Positions 44,431 to 53,936 of a stretch of 64,000 nucleotides of DNA are shown here, piece by piece. Made by a program: the position numbers and the translations under genes. The notes under the pieces were generated by a model. It was not told where the DNA came from. It worked only from the letters and a program-made list of their open reading frames with translations, and made no database searches. Numbering within the stretch: position 1 is the first letter of the stretch; the number at the start of each line of letters is the position of its first letter. Source of the DNA: an uncultured Gammaproteobacteria bacterium (GTDB taxonomy: Bacteria > Pseudomonadota > Gammaproteobacteria > GCA-002705445 > GCA-002716945); the NCBI GenBank assembly GCA_902632305.1, contig CACPCG010000002.1, forward strand, positions 149,774 to 213,773, given 5' to 3'.

Positions 44431-46104
44431 ATGAAAAGCGATATTGAAATAGCACAGGCTGCTAAACCAGAAAAGATTACATCGATTGCAAATAAGCTCG
44501 ATATTCCTGAGAGCTCACTCGATCCATATGGACATTATAAGGCCAAAATATCCATGGAATTTATTAAATCATTAGAGTCTAAAGAAGATGGAAAACTTAT
44601 TTTAGTGACTGCTATAAGTCCAACTCCTGCTGGTGAAGGAAAAACAACAACATCTGTCGGTCTTGGTGATGCGCTAAATCATATTGGTAAAAAAGCGCTT
44701 GTCACTATAAGAGAACCTTCGCTCGGGCCAGTGTTTGGAATGAAAGGTGGTGCAGCTGGTGGCGGCATGTCACAAGTTATTCCCATGGAGGACATAAATC
44801 TTCATTTCACAGGTGATTTTAATGCCATTCAATTGGCAAATAACCTTTTAGCAGCAATGGTAGATAACCACATTCATCACGGAAATGAATTAAACATTGA
44901 TGTGCGACGTGTTTCATGGAAGAGGGTGTTAGATATGAACGATAGAGCGCTAAGGAAGACAGTATGTTCATTAGGTTCAGTTGGCAATGGTTATCCACGT
45001 GAAGATGGCTTTGATATCGTTGTTGCATCTGAGGTAATGGCAATATTTTGTTTAGCAACATCTCTTAAAGATTTAAAAGATAAACTTGGTAATATTGTAA
45101 TCGGTTATACTAGAAAAAAAGAACCAATATTAGCAAAACAAATAAACGCACATGGCGCTATGACAGTTTTATTAAAAAATGCTGTGATGCCTAATCTCGT
45201 TCAAACACTAGAGAACAACCCAGCTATTATTCATGGTGGACCGTTTGCGAATATTGCTCACGGTTGTAATTCTGTTATAGCAACTAAAGCCTCTCTTAAA
45301 TTAGCAGACTATGTTGTAACAGAAGCGGGTTTTGGCGCAGATTTAGGTGCAGAAAAATTCCTTGATATAAAGTGTCGCAAGGCAAATCTCAAGCCATCAG
45401 TAGTCGTATTAGTTGCTACGATACGGGCTCTCAAATATCATGGTGGGTGTGAATTAGATAGCTTAAATAAGGAAGGGTGTGATTATCTAAAAAAAGGACT
45501 AGTAAATTTGGAGCGACATGTAAACAATATTAAAAATCATTTTGGATTACCCGTCGTAGTAGGAATTAATGGGTTTGTATTTGATACGGAGAATGAAAGG
45601 AATATTTTAAAAGAGAAATCAGAGGAGCTGGACGTCCCAATCGTTTCATCAACACATTGGGCTGATGGAGGACCTGGAGCAAAAGAATTAGCAGAAACAG
45701 TTGTTAGTGAGATTGATAAATCCGAAAATAATTTTAAATATCTATATGATGATGAGTTAGATTTATGGTCAAAAATGGAGACAATTGCGAAGAAAATATA
45801 TGGCGCATCAGGCATCACTGCACCTGCAAACGTAAAAAAACAAATAGATGAGTTACAAAATAATGGATATGGAACTTATCCAGTATGTGTGGCTAAAACA
45901 CAGTATTCTTTTTCTACTGATCCCGCCTTAAGAGGAGCACCATCAAATCATGAGATATCAATAAGAGAAGTCAGATTAGCAGCAGGAGCAGAATTTATTG
46001 TAATGGTTTGTGGAGACATTATGACCATGCCTGGATTGCCAAAAGTGCCCGCGGCTGAAAAGATTGATCTTGATGATAGTGGGAATATAGTTGGATTATT
46101 CTAA
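44431..46104 (+). CDS. fhs: Formate-tetrahydrofolate ligase
   Basis: Fhs activates formate to 10-formyl-THF at the cost of ATP. It has 557 residues, the family length. Motifs: [20 protein letters not shown] (P-loop-like), [47 protein letters not shown] and [14 protein letters not shown]. In E. coli this gene does not exist; in many marine bacteria it feeds purine and glycine synthesis from C1 compounds, fitting with glyA and purL here. The start of the following ligase gene abuts its stop codon. Confidence 0.96.
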   Translation: MKSDIEIAQAAKPEKITSIANKLDIPESSLDPYGHYKAKISMEFIKSLESKEDGKLILVTAISPTPAGEGKTTTSVGLGDALNHIGKKALVTIREPSLGPVFGMKGGAAGGGMSQVIPMEDINLHFTGDFNAIQLANNLLAAMVDNHIHHGNELNIDVRRVSWKRVLDMNDRALRKTVCSLGSVGNGYPREDGFDIVVASEVMAIFCLATSLKDLKDKLGNIVIGYTRKKEPILAKQINAHGAMTVLLKNAVMPNLVQTLENNPAIIHGGPFANIAHGCNSVIATKASLKLADYVVTEAGFGADLGAEKFLDIKCRKANLKPSVVVLVATIRALKYHGGCELDSLNKEGCDYLKKGLVNLERHVNNIKNHFGLPVVVGINGFVFDTENERNILKEKSEELDVPIVSSTHWADGGPGAKELAETVVSEIDKSENNFKYLYDDELDLWSKMETIAKKIYGASGITAPANVKKQIDELQNNGYGTYPVCVAKTQYSFSTDPALRGAPSNHEISIREVRLAAGAEFIVMVCGDIMTMPGLPKVPAAEKIDLDDSGNIVGLF

Positions 46105-47622
46105 TTGTTTACTTCAGAATTTTTTAAGAGAGTTAACTACAGATTTTTCTTATTATTTTCATCACTAATACTTTTCTTATTATCGGTAATTGGTCCGCCA
46201 GATGTAAAAATTCATTCATTAGTTTTATCGCTGAATATTGAGCAACTTAAAAATTTATATCTATCATCTGATCAATTTATTAGAATGCCAGATACAACAA
46301 ATAGAATAATTACTTTTTTATTCGCATTAACTTTATTGATATGGTCGTCGTTCGTTGAAAATGGAGTTAAAGATAATTATAATGACTACTACGATAAAAT
46401 AGTAAAAATATTACTTAGTCTTTTTCTCTTTTCTATACTTTCCACAAATAATGCATATAATATCATCGCAATAATTCTGGTCTTTATCTCAATATATTTC
46501 TATATATTTCATTGTAAGTTAAACTTAGAAAGATTAGAAAAATATTATTTAATATCTTTTATATTATTTTTTTCATTTCCTTTCATTCATTCAAACTTTA
46601 TTTCGACATCTATTCAGGAAGTTGACAATTATACAAGATTTTTGATAATCATTCCTATTTATCTAATTATCCGGCAAATTAGAATCGAAAAGGAGTTCTT
46701 TTTATATTTGGTTAATACATCTGCGATTATTTTAGCTCCATTATCAATTCTACTTTACTATGATACAGATTTTAGAATCAGAGGTTATACAAGTACAGCA
46801 ACCATTTATGGAAATATTTCAATAATATTTTTTTTATTAACCTTTGTCTCGATTTATTATTTTAAAAAATATAATTATACTTATTTATTTTACCCATATA
46901 TTGCATCTTTATCAGCGCTACTATCATGGGGGCTCTCCGGATCAAGGTCATCAATTCTACCTGTTCTTTTTATTTTAATACTCATGTTATTTTTTAAAAA
47001 TACCAGGAAATATCTAACCCCTCTATTTAGTAGGCTAGGATTCTCTTTTCTTCTATTTTTACTATTAATTTTTATTAGTAGTAATAGTTATCAGAGATTT
47101 ATGAATATCAGTGATGGGATAACTAGCGTAGACAGCAAAAGTATTCATCACTGGACTTCTGAGGATAGTATCATACCTAGACTTATTATTTGGGACGGAT
47201 CTGTAGAAATTATCAAAAATAATTATTTACTGGGTGTGGGATTAGATAACTTTAATAAAAGTTTAGATGAACAAATTAAACTCAAAAACATACAACCAGT
47301 TAGACAAGATCTTAAAAATCCAACAGCCGGCTTAAATCATGCACACAATCAATATCTAGATATTTTTGTTAAAACTGGAGTATTTGGACTTGGAATTCTT
47401 ATAATATTTATCTATATAAATTATTATTTTTTTATCGAACAAATCAAAAGGAAAGATGATAATATATATGCGATTTTTGGATTAATAGTTATTATGTCAT
47501 ACTCTCTATTTATGATTAATCATGCTGTATTTTCTCATCATCAATCAACAATCTTTATGTTATTTTTGTTAACATTATTCGCAGGTCTATCTAGAGTAAA
47601 CTGTAATGAGGATGATGTATGA
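46105..47622 (+). CDS. O-antigen ligase-family membrane protein (Wzy_C domain)
   Basis: This 505-residue protein has about ten to twelve membrane helices. It carries the O-antigen ligase/polymerase motif in the late periplasmic loop: GVGLDNF, then GLNHAHNQYLDIFVKTGVFGLGILI, with the conserved His in HAHN. It could be the WaaL ligase attaching glycan to lipid A core, or a polymerase. The second membrane protein at 52632 is the more likely polymerase. The start is a TTG abutting the fhs stop; a slightly different start cannot be excluded. It overlaps ugd by 4 bases. Confidence 0.8.
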   Translation: MFTSEFFKRVNYRFFLLFSSLILFLLSVIGPPDVKIHSLVLSLNIEQLKNLYLSSDQFIRMPDTTNRIITFLFALTLLIWSSFVENGVKDNYNDYYDKIVKILLSLFLFSILSTNNAYNIIAIILVFISIYFYIFHCKLNLERLEKYYLISFILFFSFPFIHSNFISTSIQEVDNYTRFLIIIPIYLIIRQIRIEKEFFLYLVNTSAIILAPLSILLYYDTDFRIRGYTSTATIYGNISIIFFLLTFVSIYYFKKYNYTYLFYPYIASLSALLSWGLSGSRSSILPVLFILILMLFFKNTRKYLTPLFSRLGFSFLLFLLLIFISSNSYQRFMNISDGITSVDSKSIHHWTSEDSIIPRLIIWDGSVEIIKNNYLLGVGLDNFNKSLDEQIKLKNIQPVRQDLKNPTAGLNHAHNQYLDIFVKTGVFGLGILIIFIYINYYFFIEQIKRKDDNIYAIFGLIVIMSYSLFMINHAVFSHHQSTIFMLFLLTLFAGLSRVNCNEDDV

Positions 47623-48929
47623 GATTAACTGTAATAGGTACTGGTTATGTTGGTTTAGTAACAGGAGCGTGTTTTGCGGATGCAGGTCATGAGGTGTTAT
47701 GTGTTGACACTAATATTAAAAAAATAAGTAATCTTAAGAAAAATATTCTACCTATCTATGAAGAAGGCCTTGAGAAGATTGTTAATTCTAACATTAAAAA
47801 GAAAAGACTTTTGTTTACATCATCGTATAAACAAGCAGCGCAATTTTCAAAAATAATATTTATTGCTGTAGACACACCACCTAAAAAAAATGGTCGAGCT
47901 AATCTTGAATCAATTGAAAAATTTTGTGATGAAATAACTAAATATTTGAATGAAGACAAAATACTAGTGGAAAAATCTACCGTACCAGTTGGCACATCAA
48001 AATATATAAGTAAGAGAATTAAGAAAAACCTTAATAAACTTAAAAAAGATTTTAATATTTCTATTGTCTCGAACCCAGAATTTCTTAGAGAGGGTAATGC
48101 TATAGAAGATTTTACTAGACCTGACAGAATTATTGTTGGTTCAGATATACCTGAGCATAAACAACTATTTGCTGAGATATATCAACCTTTTAATAGAAAA
48201 TTTAATAAATTAATTTTCATGTCAGTTGAGGCCGCGGAGCTGACAAAATATGCTGCTAATTCATTTCTTGCTACTAAGATTAGTTTCATGAATGAACTTT
48301 CTAGATTATCAGATAAACTTAATATTGATATTGAAGATGTCAGAAAAGGTATTGGTTCTGATCCTAGGATAGGCAAAGATTTTCTTTATCCAGGGTGTGG
48401 ATATGGAGGCTCTTGCTTTCCAAAAGATATTGCAGCTTTAAAATCAATATTTAAAGCCTCAGGCGTTCAATCTAGTATCTTAGATGCAGTTGACACTGTA
48501 AATAAGCAACAAAAAAGTTATATCCTACAAAAACTCAAGAATCATTATAAAACACTAAAAGGAAAAACAATTACGATATGGGGTCTCACGTTTAAGCCAA
48601 AAACAGACGATATACGGTTTGCACCTAGTATTGAAATAATTGATTTACTGTTGAAAAATAATGTAAAAATTCACGCTTATGACCCAGTCGGTAGTCTGTC
48701 TAATTTATTCACTAAAAATTATAGAGAATATTCTAATGCTGTCGATGCTTTGAAACACTCTGACGCTTTAGTTATTTGTACAGAATGGAGAGAATTTTGG
48801 TCTATTGACCCAAAAATCTTCAAAAAGTATATGAAATCCGCCTGTATTTTCGATGGGAGAAATATCTACTCTCCAGAGAAAATGCAATCTCATGGAATAT
48901 CTTATTTTGGTATAGGCAGAGGCCTATAA
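47619..48929 (+). CDS. ugd: UDP-glucose 6-dehydrogenase
   Basis: This NAD-dependent enzyme oxidises UDP-glucose to UDP-glucuronate for surface glycans. It has 436 residues. The Rossmann start (RLTVIGTGYVGLVTGACFADAGHEV), catalytic Lys region (EAAELTKYAANSFLATKISFMNE) and catalytic Cys (GCGYGGSCFPKDIAAL) are intact, as is the C-terminal domain (TIWGLTFKPKTDDIRFAPS). It overlaps the O-antigen ligase gene by 4 bases and precedes rfaH by 88 bases, outside the ops-controlled operon. Confidence 0.96.
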   Translation: MRLTVIGTGYVGLVTGACFADAGHEVLCVDTNIKKISNLKKNILPIYEEGLEKIVNSNIKKKRLLFTSSYKQAAQFSKIIFIAVDTPPKKNGRANLESIEKFCDEITKYLNEDKILVEKSTVPVGTSKYISKRIKKNLNKLKKDFNISIVSNPEFLREGNAIEDFTRPDRIIVGSDIPEHKQLFAEIYQPFNRKFNKLIFMSVEAAELTKYAANSFLATKISFMNELSRLSDKLNIDIEDVRKGIGSDPRIGKDFLYPGCGYGGSCFPKDIAALKSIFKASGVQSSILDAVDTVNKQQKSYILQKLKNHYKTLKGKTITIWGLTFKPKTDDIRFAPSIEIIDLLLKNNVKIHAYDPVGSLSNLFTKNYREYSNAVDALKHSDALVICTEWREFWSIDPKIFKKYMKSACIFDGRNIYSPEKMQSHGISYFGIGRGL

Positions 48930-48945
48930 TCATTATCCCTCATTT

Positions 48946-48960
48946 GTTCATTAGATGAAC
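48946..48960. promoter_or_regulatory. Inverted repeat GTTCA-N5-TGAAC, distal copy
   Basis: GTTCA (48946-48950) and TGAAC (48956-48960) form a perfect inverted repeat around TTAGA; the symmetry extends one base further each side of the spacer (GTTCAT-TAG-ATGAAC). It lies 17 bases after the ugd stop. A second copy with the same arms and spacing follows 55 bases downstream. Confidence 0.55.
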
Positions 48961-49000
48961 TAAAGGCTTGAAATATTGTCATAAGAGTATAAGATTATAT

Positions 49001-49015
49001 GTTCATGGGGTGAAC
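49001..49015. promoter_or_regulatory. Inverted repeat GTTCA-N5-TGAAC, proximal copy over the rfaH ribosome binding site
   Basis: GTTCA (49001-49005) and TGAAC (49011-49015) surround TGGGG and end 2 bases before the rfaH ATG. The GGGG between the arms is the only Shine-Dalgarno candidate, so either a DNA-bound regulator or an RNA hairpin here would block rfaH expression. Confidence 0.55.
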
Positions 49016-49017
49016 AA

Positions 49018-49503
49018 ATGTGGATTTTAGCCAGAACTAAGCCAAAAAAAGAGAAATGGGCAGAGGAAAACCTCAAGAATCAGGGTTTTATGACTTATTT
49101 GCCATATTTACATAGTAAAAGATATGTAAAAAACAAGTGGGTTGCTTTGAAAGAGGTAATGTTCTCAGGTTATTTATTTATAAAAGTCACAGAAAATACA
49201 TCAAAGATACACAAAATTAACAACACCTTTGGTGTTTCTAAGCTTCTTTTGAATAGAGATACCGGTCTTCCACATGCATTATCAAATAATGAGATTGAGA
49301 GCCTGACAAAGATTGTTAAAAAGAATAATTCTGGAGACATGAATAAAGGTGATGAAGTTATTATCACTAACGGGGCTCAGAATAAACTTAAGGGAACTTT
49401 TTTGAGTAAAACAAAAAAAAGCCGTGCAAAAATACTTTTAGATTTTCTTAATAAAAAACATGAAGTAATAGTTGATCTCTCGGCAGTTCAAAAGCTTATT
49501 TAG
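49018..49503 (+). CDS. rfaH: RfaH-type transcription antiterminator (NusG paralogue)
   Basis: This 161-residue specialised NusG-family protein is recruited to RNA polymerase at ops sites and suppresses pausing and Rho termination in long surface-polysaccharide operons. The NGN domain (residues 1-100) starts MWILARTKPKKEKWAEENLKNQGF and contains VMFSGYLFIKV; the C-terminal KOW-like domain contains GDEVIITNGAQNKLKGTFL. Its size matches E. coli RfaH (162). The gene lies 45 bases in front of a perfect ops element and the long operon behind it, so it probably acts on that operon in cis-neighbourhood. Confidence 0.9.
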   Translation: MWILARTKPKKEKWAEENLKNQGFMTYLPYLHSKRYVKNKWVALKEVMFSGYLFIKVTENTSKIHKINNTFGVSKLLLNRDTGLPHALSNNEIESLTKIVKKNNSGDMNKGDEVIITNGAQNKLKGTFLSKTKKSRAKILLDFLNKKHEVIVDLSAVQKLI

Positions 49504-49548
49504 CTCTTAAGTTTTGCTATGTTGTGGCTTTTTGAAAAGTTACTCAAT

Positions 49549-49561
49549 GGCGGTAGCGTGC
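49549..49561 (+). promoter_or_regulatory. ops element (RfaH recruitment site)
   Basis: The sequence GGCGGTAGCGTGC matches the E. coli ops core (GGCGGTAGCGTGC) at every position I recall. It sits between rfaH and the first gene of the polysaccharide operon, 8 bases before its ATG, on the coding strand as required. The first gene has no Shine-Dalgarno, consistent with RfaH-assisted ribosome recruitment. Confidence 0.9.
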
Positions 49562-49568
49562 CAAAATC

Positions 49569-50498
49569 ATGAGTGTAGTAATAACAGTACCATATTATAA
49601 TGAGTCTGAGGGGATACTTGAGACTCTTAAAGATATTAGTAATCAAGAATTTGAAGCTGATAAAGTTATCTTTGTTGACTCTGGAAGTACAGATAAAACA
49701 TCAGATATAATAAACGAATGGATTCTGACTAATAAAAAAGTAAACTTTCTGAATGTGTTTTCCGGAAAAATGTCACCCAGCTCATCTATTAATCATGCTA
49801 TTAAAATTTCAAATGAGGACATAGTCGCGTATATTGATTGCGGTCTCTCCGTACCAACTAATTGGCTATCAACATCTATTAAATTACTGAAAACAAATGA
49901 CGCAGATATGATATCTACAAGAATCTATACAGCTGGTATTAATAAAGTTGATAAAGTCTTTGTTAGTCAGACATATGGTTATAAAAACTTAACAATTTGT
50001 TTTCCTGGATCAATTGTCAAGAGATCAGTATTTGACAAAATTGGCACACTAATGCCTGATGCGAGAGCGAGTTATGATACAGATTTTATTCAAAAATTCA
50101 ACAGCAGACATTTGAAAAGACAAATTAATACACAAGTATATATTAAATACCAAGATATAAATTATACGGACACATTTATAAATGGTTTTAAAAAAGTTTA
50201 CAGTTATTCATTAAATGCATGGAATGCTGTTGGCGATATTAAACCTAGTCTCTATACCATCACATCATTTATCATACTCTATTTGTTAATAAATTCTCAT
50301 TATGTTGCATTAGGTTATTTATTAATAATATATGCAATGGCAAGAACAATAATAATACCTTTGATGAAGTCCACTAAAAGCATTAGTTTAATTTTGTCCC
50401 CATCAATTATTTATATATTATTTGCTGGTTTTACAATAGACATGTCAAGAATGTTTGGCTATATCAGTAGTTTTTTTATGAGATTAAGGATCACGTAA
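49569..50498 (+). CDS. Glycosyltransferase family 2
   Basis: This 309-residue protein has an N-terminal GT-A domain (VVITVPYYNESEGILETL; VIFVDSGSTDKTSDI; the metal-binding region as VAYIDCGLSVP, with D-x-G rather than D-x-D). Two or three C-terminal membrane helices (YTITSFIILYLLIN, VALGYLLIIYAMA, IIYILFAGFTI) tether it to the inner membrane. It is the first gene after ops and so most sensitive to RfaH. It shares the last base region with the next gene (1-base overlap). It may start or extend the repeat unit; donor and acceptor are unknown. Confidence 0.85.
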   Translation: MSVVITVPYYNESEGILETLKDISNQEFEADKVIFVDSGSTDKTSDIINEWILTNKKVNFLNVFSGKMSPSSSINHAIKISNEDIVAYIDCGLSVPTNWLSTSIKLLKTNDADMISTRIYTAGINKVDKVFVSQTYGYKNLTICFPGSIVKRSVFDKIGTLMPDARASYDTDFIQKFNSRHLKRQINTQVYIKYQDINYTDTFINGFKKVYSYSLNAWNAVGDIKPSLYTITSFIILYLLINSHYVALGYLLIIYAMARTIIIPLMKSTKSISLILSPSIIYILFAGFTIDMSRMFGYISSFFMRLRIT

Positions 50499-50875
50499 TG
50501 ACAAAAAAGATTGATAAAAACTCTGAAAAAGAAAATGTAAGCGATAACGATTTTCTTGTTATGAAATACCTAGATAATACTCAAAAAACGAGTCAGAGGG
50601 AGTTATCTCAGTCACTTAACATAAGTCTTGGTAAGATAAATTATATTCTTAAGGCTCTTATAAATAAGGGTATAGTAAAGGCGCGTAATTTTAAAAATAG
50701 TAAGAATAAAAGAGCTTATGCATATTATCTTACATCAAAAGGTATTCAAGAAAAAACACGAATGACAATAAGTTTTTTTAACAGAAAAAGTCAAGAATAT
50801 GATAAACTTAAAAAGGAACTTATAGAGTTAGAAAAAGAAATTAAAAATACAAATCCAAAAGATTTAGATGAGTAA
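50498..50875 (+). CDS. MarR-family EPS-associated transcriptional regulator
   Basis: This 125-residue protein has a winged helix (about residues 20-85: VMKYLDNTQKTSQRELSQSLNISLGKINYILKALINKGIVKARNF) and a C-terminal coiled coil (FFNRKSQEYDKLKKELIELEKEIKN). It matches the small MarR-like regulators commonly found at the head of exopolysaccharide operons next to Wzz genes and RfaH/NusG paralogues. It could bind the GTTCA-N5-TGAAC repeats upstream of rfaH; that is inference. It overlaps the wzz gene by 8 bases. Confidence 0.85.
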   Translation: MTKKIDKNSEKENVSDNDFLVMKYLDNTQKTSQRELSQSLNISLGKINYILKALINKGIVKARNFKNSKNKRAYAYYLTSKGIQEKTRMTISFFNRKSQEYDKLKKELIELEKEIKNTNPKDLDE

Positions 50876-51920
50876 AGAAATCAACTTAATAACGCTTTTT
50901 AATAGAATATCTGAGAGAAGAAGAAGCATATTGTTTATTATCCTGGCAAGTATCATAATATCTCTTGTTTATGCATTTTCTCAAGAAGAGTCATTTAAAA
51001 CACAAGCTTACTTGATACCTCCAGAAAGTCGTTACACGCAGCCACTTAATGTATTTTTAGACGATGGCTATAGACTATCGAGAGATGAAATTACTCCATC
51101 GACTATTTATAGAGTATTCATGCTGAATTTGCAATCAAGAAAATATCAGAGGAAATATTTCTTTGATAATAATTTATATACAAACTTTGATGAAGACGAT
51201 CATGAAAAGTCTTTCAGAGATAATTTTTATAAAAGAATTAATTTCACGATTGAGTCAAAAATTACATCAAGAGATTTCCGTGAGCAACAATTTCTAACCG
51301 TAACATTCATTCATAATGATCCAAATCAAGCTGCCAATTGGTTAAATGATTATATTAAAATGGTGAGCGATATCACAACAAAAGATTTTGTTGATGGGAT
51401 AAATATATTAATTAGAAATACTAAAAAAACATTTGAATCTGAAATAGTCAGTAAAAAAAATCTAGCTATAAAAATAACTCAAGATAGAATTGTTCAACTA
51501 GAAGAAGCATTAGAAATTGCAAGAGATTTGGGTATAAGTGAAATACAATCTAACCCAACTAACCAACAAAGTGTCATCTTATCTGAAGATGAGAGCATAC
51601 ACTCAAAAAATCCGATATACTTTTATGGGACTAAAGCACTTAATGCTGAAATCGCTGCACTTAAAAATAGAAAAAACATGGATTCATTTATCTCTGGCTT
51701 ACGACAGCTTGAACTTAAAGTAAAATCATTAGAATCTATTACCGTAAATGTTGCTGATGTAAGATCAGCCCAAGTCGATCAAAAAGCACTTCCACCAGAA
51801 ATGCGACATTCTCCAAAAAGAAAACTTATAGTGATATTAGGTGTTATCTTAGGTGGCTTTATCGCATTTGTTTATATTTTATTTAGTTTTATTATTACAA
51901 GAGATACAGAAAACTCTTAA
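50868..51920 (+). CDS. Polysaccharide chain-length determinant (Wzz family)
   Basis: This 350-residue inner-membrane protein has the Wzz topology: one helix near the N-terminus (SILFIILASIIISLVYAFS, about 20-40), a long periplasmic coiled-coil domain, and a C-terminal helix preceded by the proline-rich motif (LPPEMRHSPKRKLIVILGVILGGFIAF). No kinase domain is present, so it is of the O-antigen Wzz type rather than a tyrosine autokinase. It should set chain length together with the polymerase at 52632. Confidence 0.88.
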   Translation: MSKEINLITLFNRISERRRSILFIILASIIISLVYAFSQEESFKTQAYLIPPESRYTQPLNVFLDDGYRLSRDEITPSTIYRVFMLNLQSRKYQRKYFFDNNLYTNFDEDDHEKSFRDNFYKRINFTIESKITSRDFREQQFLTVTFIHNDPNQAANWLNDYIKMVSDITTKDFVDGINILIRNTKKTFESEIVSKKNLAIKITQDRIVQLEEALEIARDLGISEIQSNPTNQQSVILSEDESIHSKNPIYFYGTKALNAEIAALKNRKNMDSFISGLRQLELKVKSLESITVNVADVRSAQVDQKALPPEMRHSPKRKLIVILGVILGGFIAFVYILFSFIITRDTENS

Positions 51921-51922
51921 TC

Positions 51923-52651
51923 ATGTTGATAAAAAAAATTATCAAGGAAGCTGGCGGCTTTTTTTATTATAATTTATTTAATAGATTCTCTAGTAAAAGT
52001 GGTAATAAGACTCTAATATATCATGCATTTGGCATGGATTTGCGTCATGACACGTATGGTATAAGTATCCCAATCAATGATTTTGACAATCATATGTCAT
52101 TTATAAAAGCTAATTATGAAACTGTTCCACTTAATCAATCTAGTACAACAAATTTGACTATTTCAATAACAATTGATGATGGCTATGAAGATACAATGTA
52201 TGCGGCTGAAGTACTAAGCAAATATAATATTCCGTTTACGCTTTTTATGACATCTGATCATATAAATAATAAAAACTTTCTGTCGAGAGATAATCTAAGA
52301 GAGCTGAATAATAATAAATTATGCGAAGTAGGGTCACATGGGAAGACGCATAGTAAATTAGGCAGTCTATCTAAATCTGTACAAAAGAGTGAAATTTTAG
52401 AGAGCAAGAAGGTCTTAGAAGATCTTTTAGGAACGTCAATTACATCATTCTCGCTACCCCATGGATCCTTCGATTCATTTACTTTTCCAATAATATTTGA
52501 GAGCGGCTATGAGCGTGTCGCAACTAGTACGAAAGGCTTCAATTCACAGAACCAGAAACAAATAATTAAACGTTCTGAAATAATAAAATCAGATACTACC
52601 AAAAGTATTAACAAGAAGATCTTAGGATATTATGACTTCTATCAATTATAA
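51923..52651 (+). CDS. Polysaccharide deacetylase (NodB homology)
   Basis: This 242-residue enzyme is predicted to de-N-acetylate or otherwise deacetylate a glycan or lipid-linked sugar. The NodB motifs are visible: TISITIDDGYEDT (metal and catalytic Asp pair), GSHGKTHSKLGSLS (two metal His), and SFSLPHGSFDSF. No clear signal peptide is seen, so it may act on the cytoplasmic face. It starts 2 bases after the wzz stop and overlaps the next gene by 20 bases. Confidence 0.87.
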   Translation: MLIKKIIKEAGGFFYYNLFNRFSSKSGNKTLIYHAFGMDLRHDTYGISIPINDFDNHMSFIKANYETVPLNQSSTTNLTISITIDDGYEDTMYAAEVLSKYNIPFTLFMTSDHINNKNFLSRDNLRELNNNKLCEVGSHGKTHSKLGSLSKSVQKSEILESKKVLEDLLGTSITSFSLPHGSFDSFTFPIIFESGYERVATSTKGFNSQNQKQIIKRSEIIKSDTTKSINKKILGYYDFYQL

Positions 52652-53936
52652 TTTTAATTACTATAATACACTTAAGATTACATTTGTTTTTCTCCTATTT
52701 GCATTTATACTTAAAAGCTTATTTAAGACTCCCTCTGTAATTATAGAATTTGTGTTACTATCTTTGTTATTAGTATTTTCTCTAATATATGCGTCACAAT
52801 ATCTGAGAATTAATCGAGTATCATCTGGAGTTTTTTTATTATTTTTAATTTATATTCTTCTGCATACATTAAGCGCAATTTTCTTTAGACCGCTTATTTT
52901 TGATATACCTTTTATATCCGCATTACAATTCAGCTTATTAGAATTTAGAGTATCTACAATAAGTTACTTTCTTCCATTAATATTTATACCGTTAATAAAA
53001 ATCAACCATGAGAAATTCGAAAACTTCCTATTTATAATCATTAAACTTAGTATTGGATTCACAATAGCCGAGCAAATATTATCACTAATAGGTCTGAGAG
53101 GATTTTTTGAAACATTTTACTCAACATCTGGTGTTGTCTCGGATAATCAAATAGGTGCTAAGAGTTTGGGATTATATAGAATATGGGGAGTTGTTGGGTC
53201 GCCTCAGCTGTTGGGTGTATTTCATTTATTTACATTAGTGTACATGCTACATAAGAGAAATAGATTCTGGTCGTCGCTTAGTATAATTTCAGTTATTTTA
53301 AGTACATCTAAAACAGCATATATAATATTGCTAATAGTGGGTATTCTTTACCTTTTATATAATAAAAGATATTTACTCCTTTTTGTTTTAAGTCTACTTG
53401 CAACCTTTATATTATTTTTTATTTTTAACATGTATTTCACTCTCATCGAAAACATGTCTGATGAATATCCAAAATTTCAAAAATTTATTGGATCTATATT
53501 AGGTTATTCAACACTTCTTTTTAATGTAAGGGAAGTGAGCGCTCCAGAGGCATTTATTCCTGGAGGAGCACTCTATACACTATATGATTATTACTCAGAG
53601 AATATTTTACAAATATTTCTTGGAAAAGGTTTAACATACTCTTTTATGCAAGATAACCTTATCTCTAGCTCTGATTTAGGTAATTTTTTATATTTAACAT
53701 CTGATTTTTATATACTTACATTTTTTGATCAATACGGTGTATTTGGAATAATATTATTAATATATCTTTTTGGAATATATCCATTACATAAATTATTATC
53801 TGGTGGCAATTACTTGCACATAGTACCTATTATTTTTATTCTGTCTATGTTTCATTACCCGCCACATTTACCAAAGATTATGATGCTACTTGCATCTTAT
53901 CCATTATTTAAGATTTATTTATATGACAAAGAGTAA
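52632..53936 (+). CDS. Polysaccharide polymerase-like membrane protein (Wzy candidate)
   Basis: This 434-residue protein has about eleven hydrophobic helices and a large loop between about residues 275 and 360 (ENMSDEYPKFQKFIGSI ... FLGKGLTY). Wzy proteins have little sequence conservation, so the call rests on topology, the VGSPQLLGVFHLFTLVYM / STSKTAYIILL pattern typical of O-antigen polymerase/ligase proteins, and its place beside wzz. It overlaps both neighbours. It could instead be a ligase. Confidence 0.65.
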   Translation: MTSINYNFNYYNTLKITFVFLLFAFILKSLFKTPSVIIEFVLLSLLLVFSLIYASQYLRINRVSSGVFLLFLIYILLHTLSAIFFRPLIFDIPFISALQFSLLEFRVSTISYFLPLIFIPLIKINHEKFENFLFIIIKLSIGFTIAEQILSLIGLRGFFETFYSTSGVVSDNQIGAKSLGLYRIWGVVGSPQLLGVFHLFTLVYMLHKRNRFWSSLSIISVILSTSKTAYIILLIVGILYLLYNKRYLLLFVLSLLATFILFFIFNMYFTLIENMSDEYPKFQKFIGSILGYSTLLFNVREVSAPEAFIPGGALYTLYDYYSENILQIFLGKGLTYSFMQDNLISSSDLGNFLYLTSDFYILTFFDQYGVFGIILLIYLFGIYPLHKLLSGGNYLHIVPIIFILSMFHYPPHLPKIMMLLASYPLFKIYLYDKE

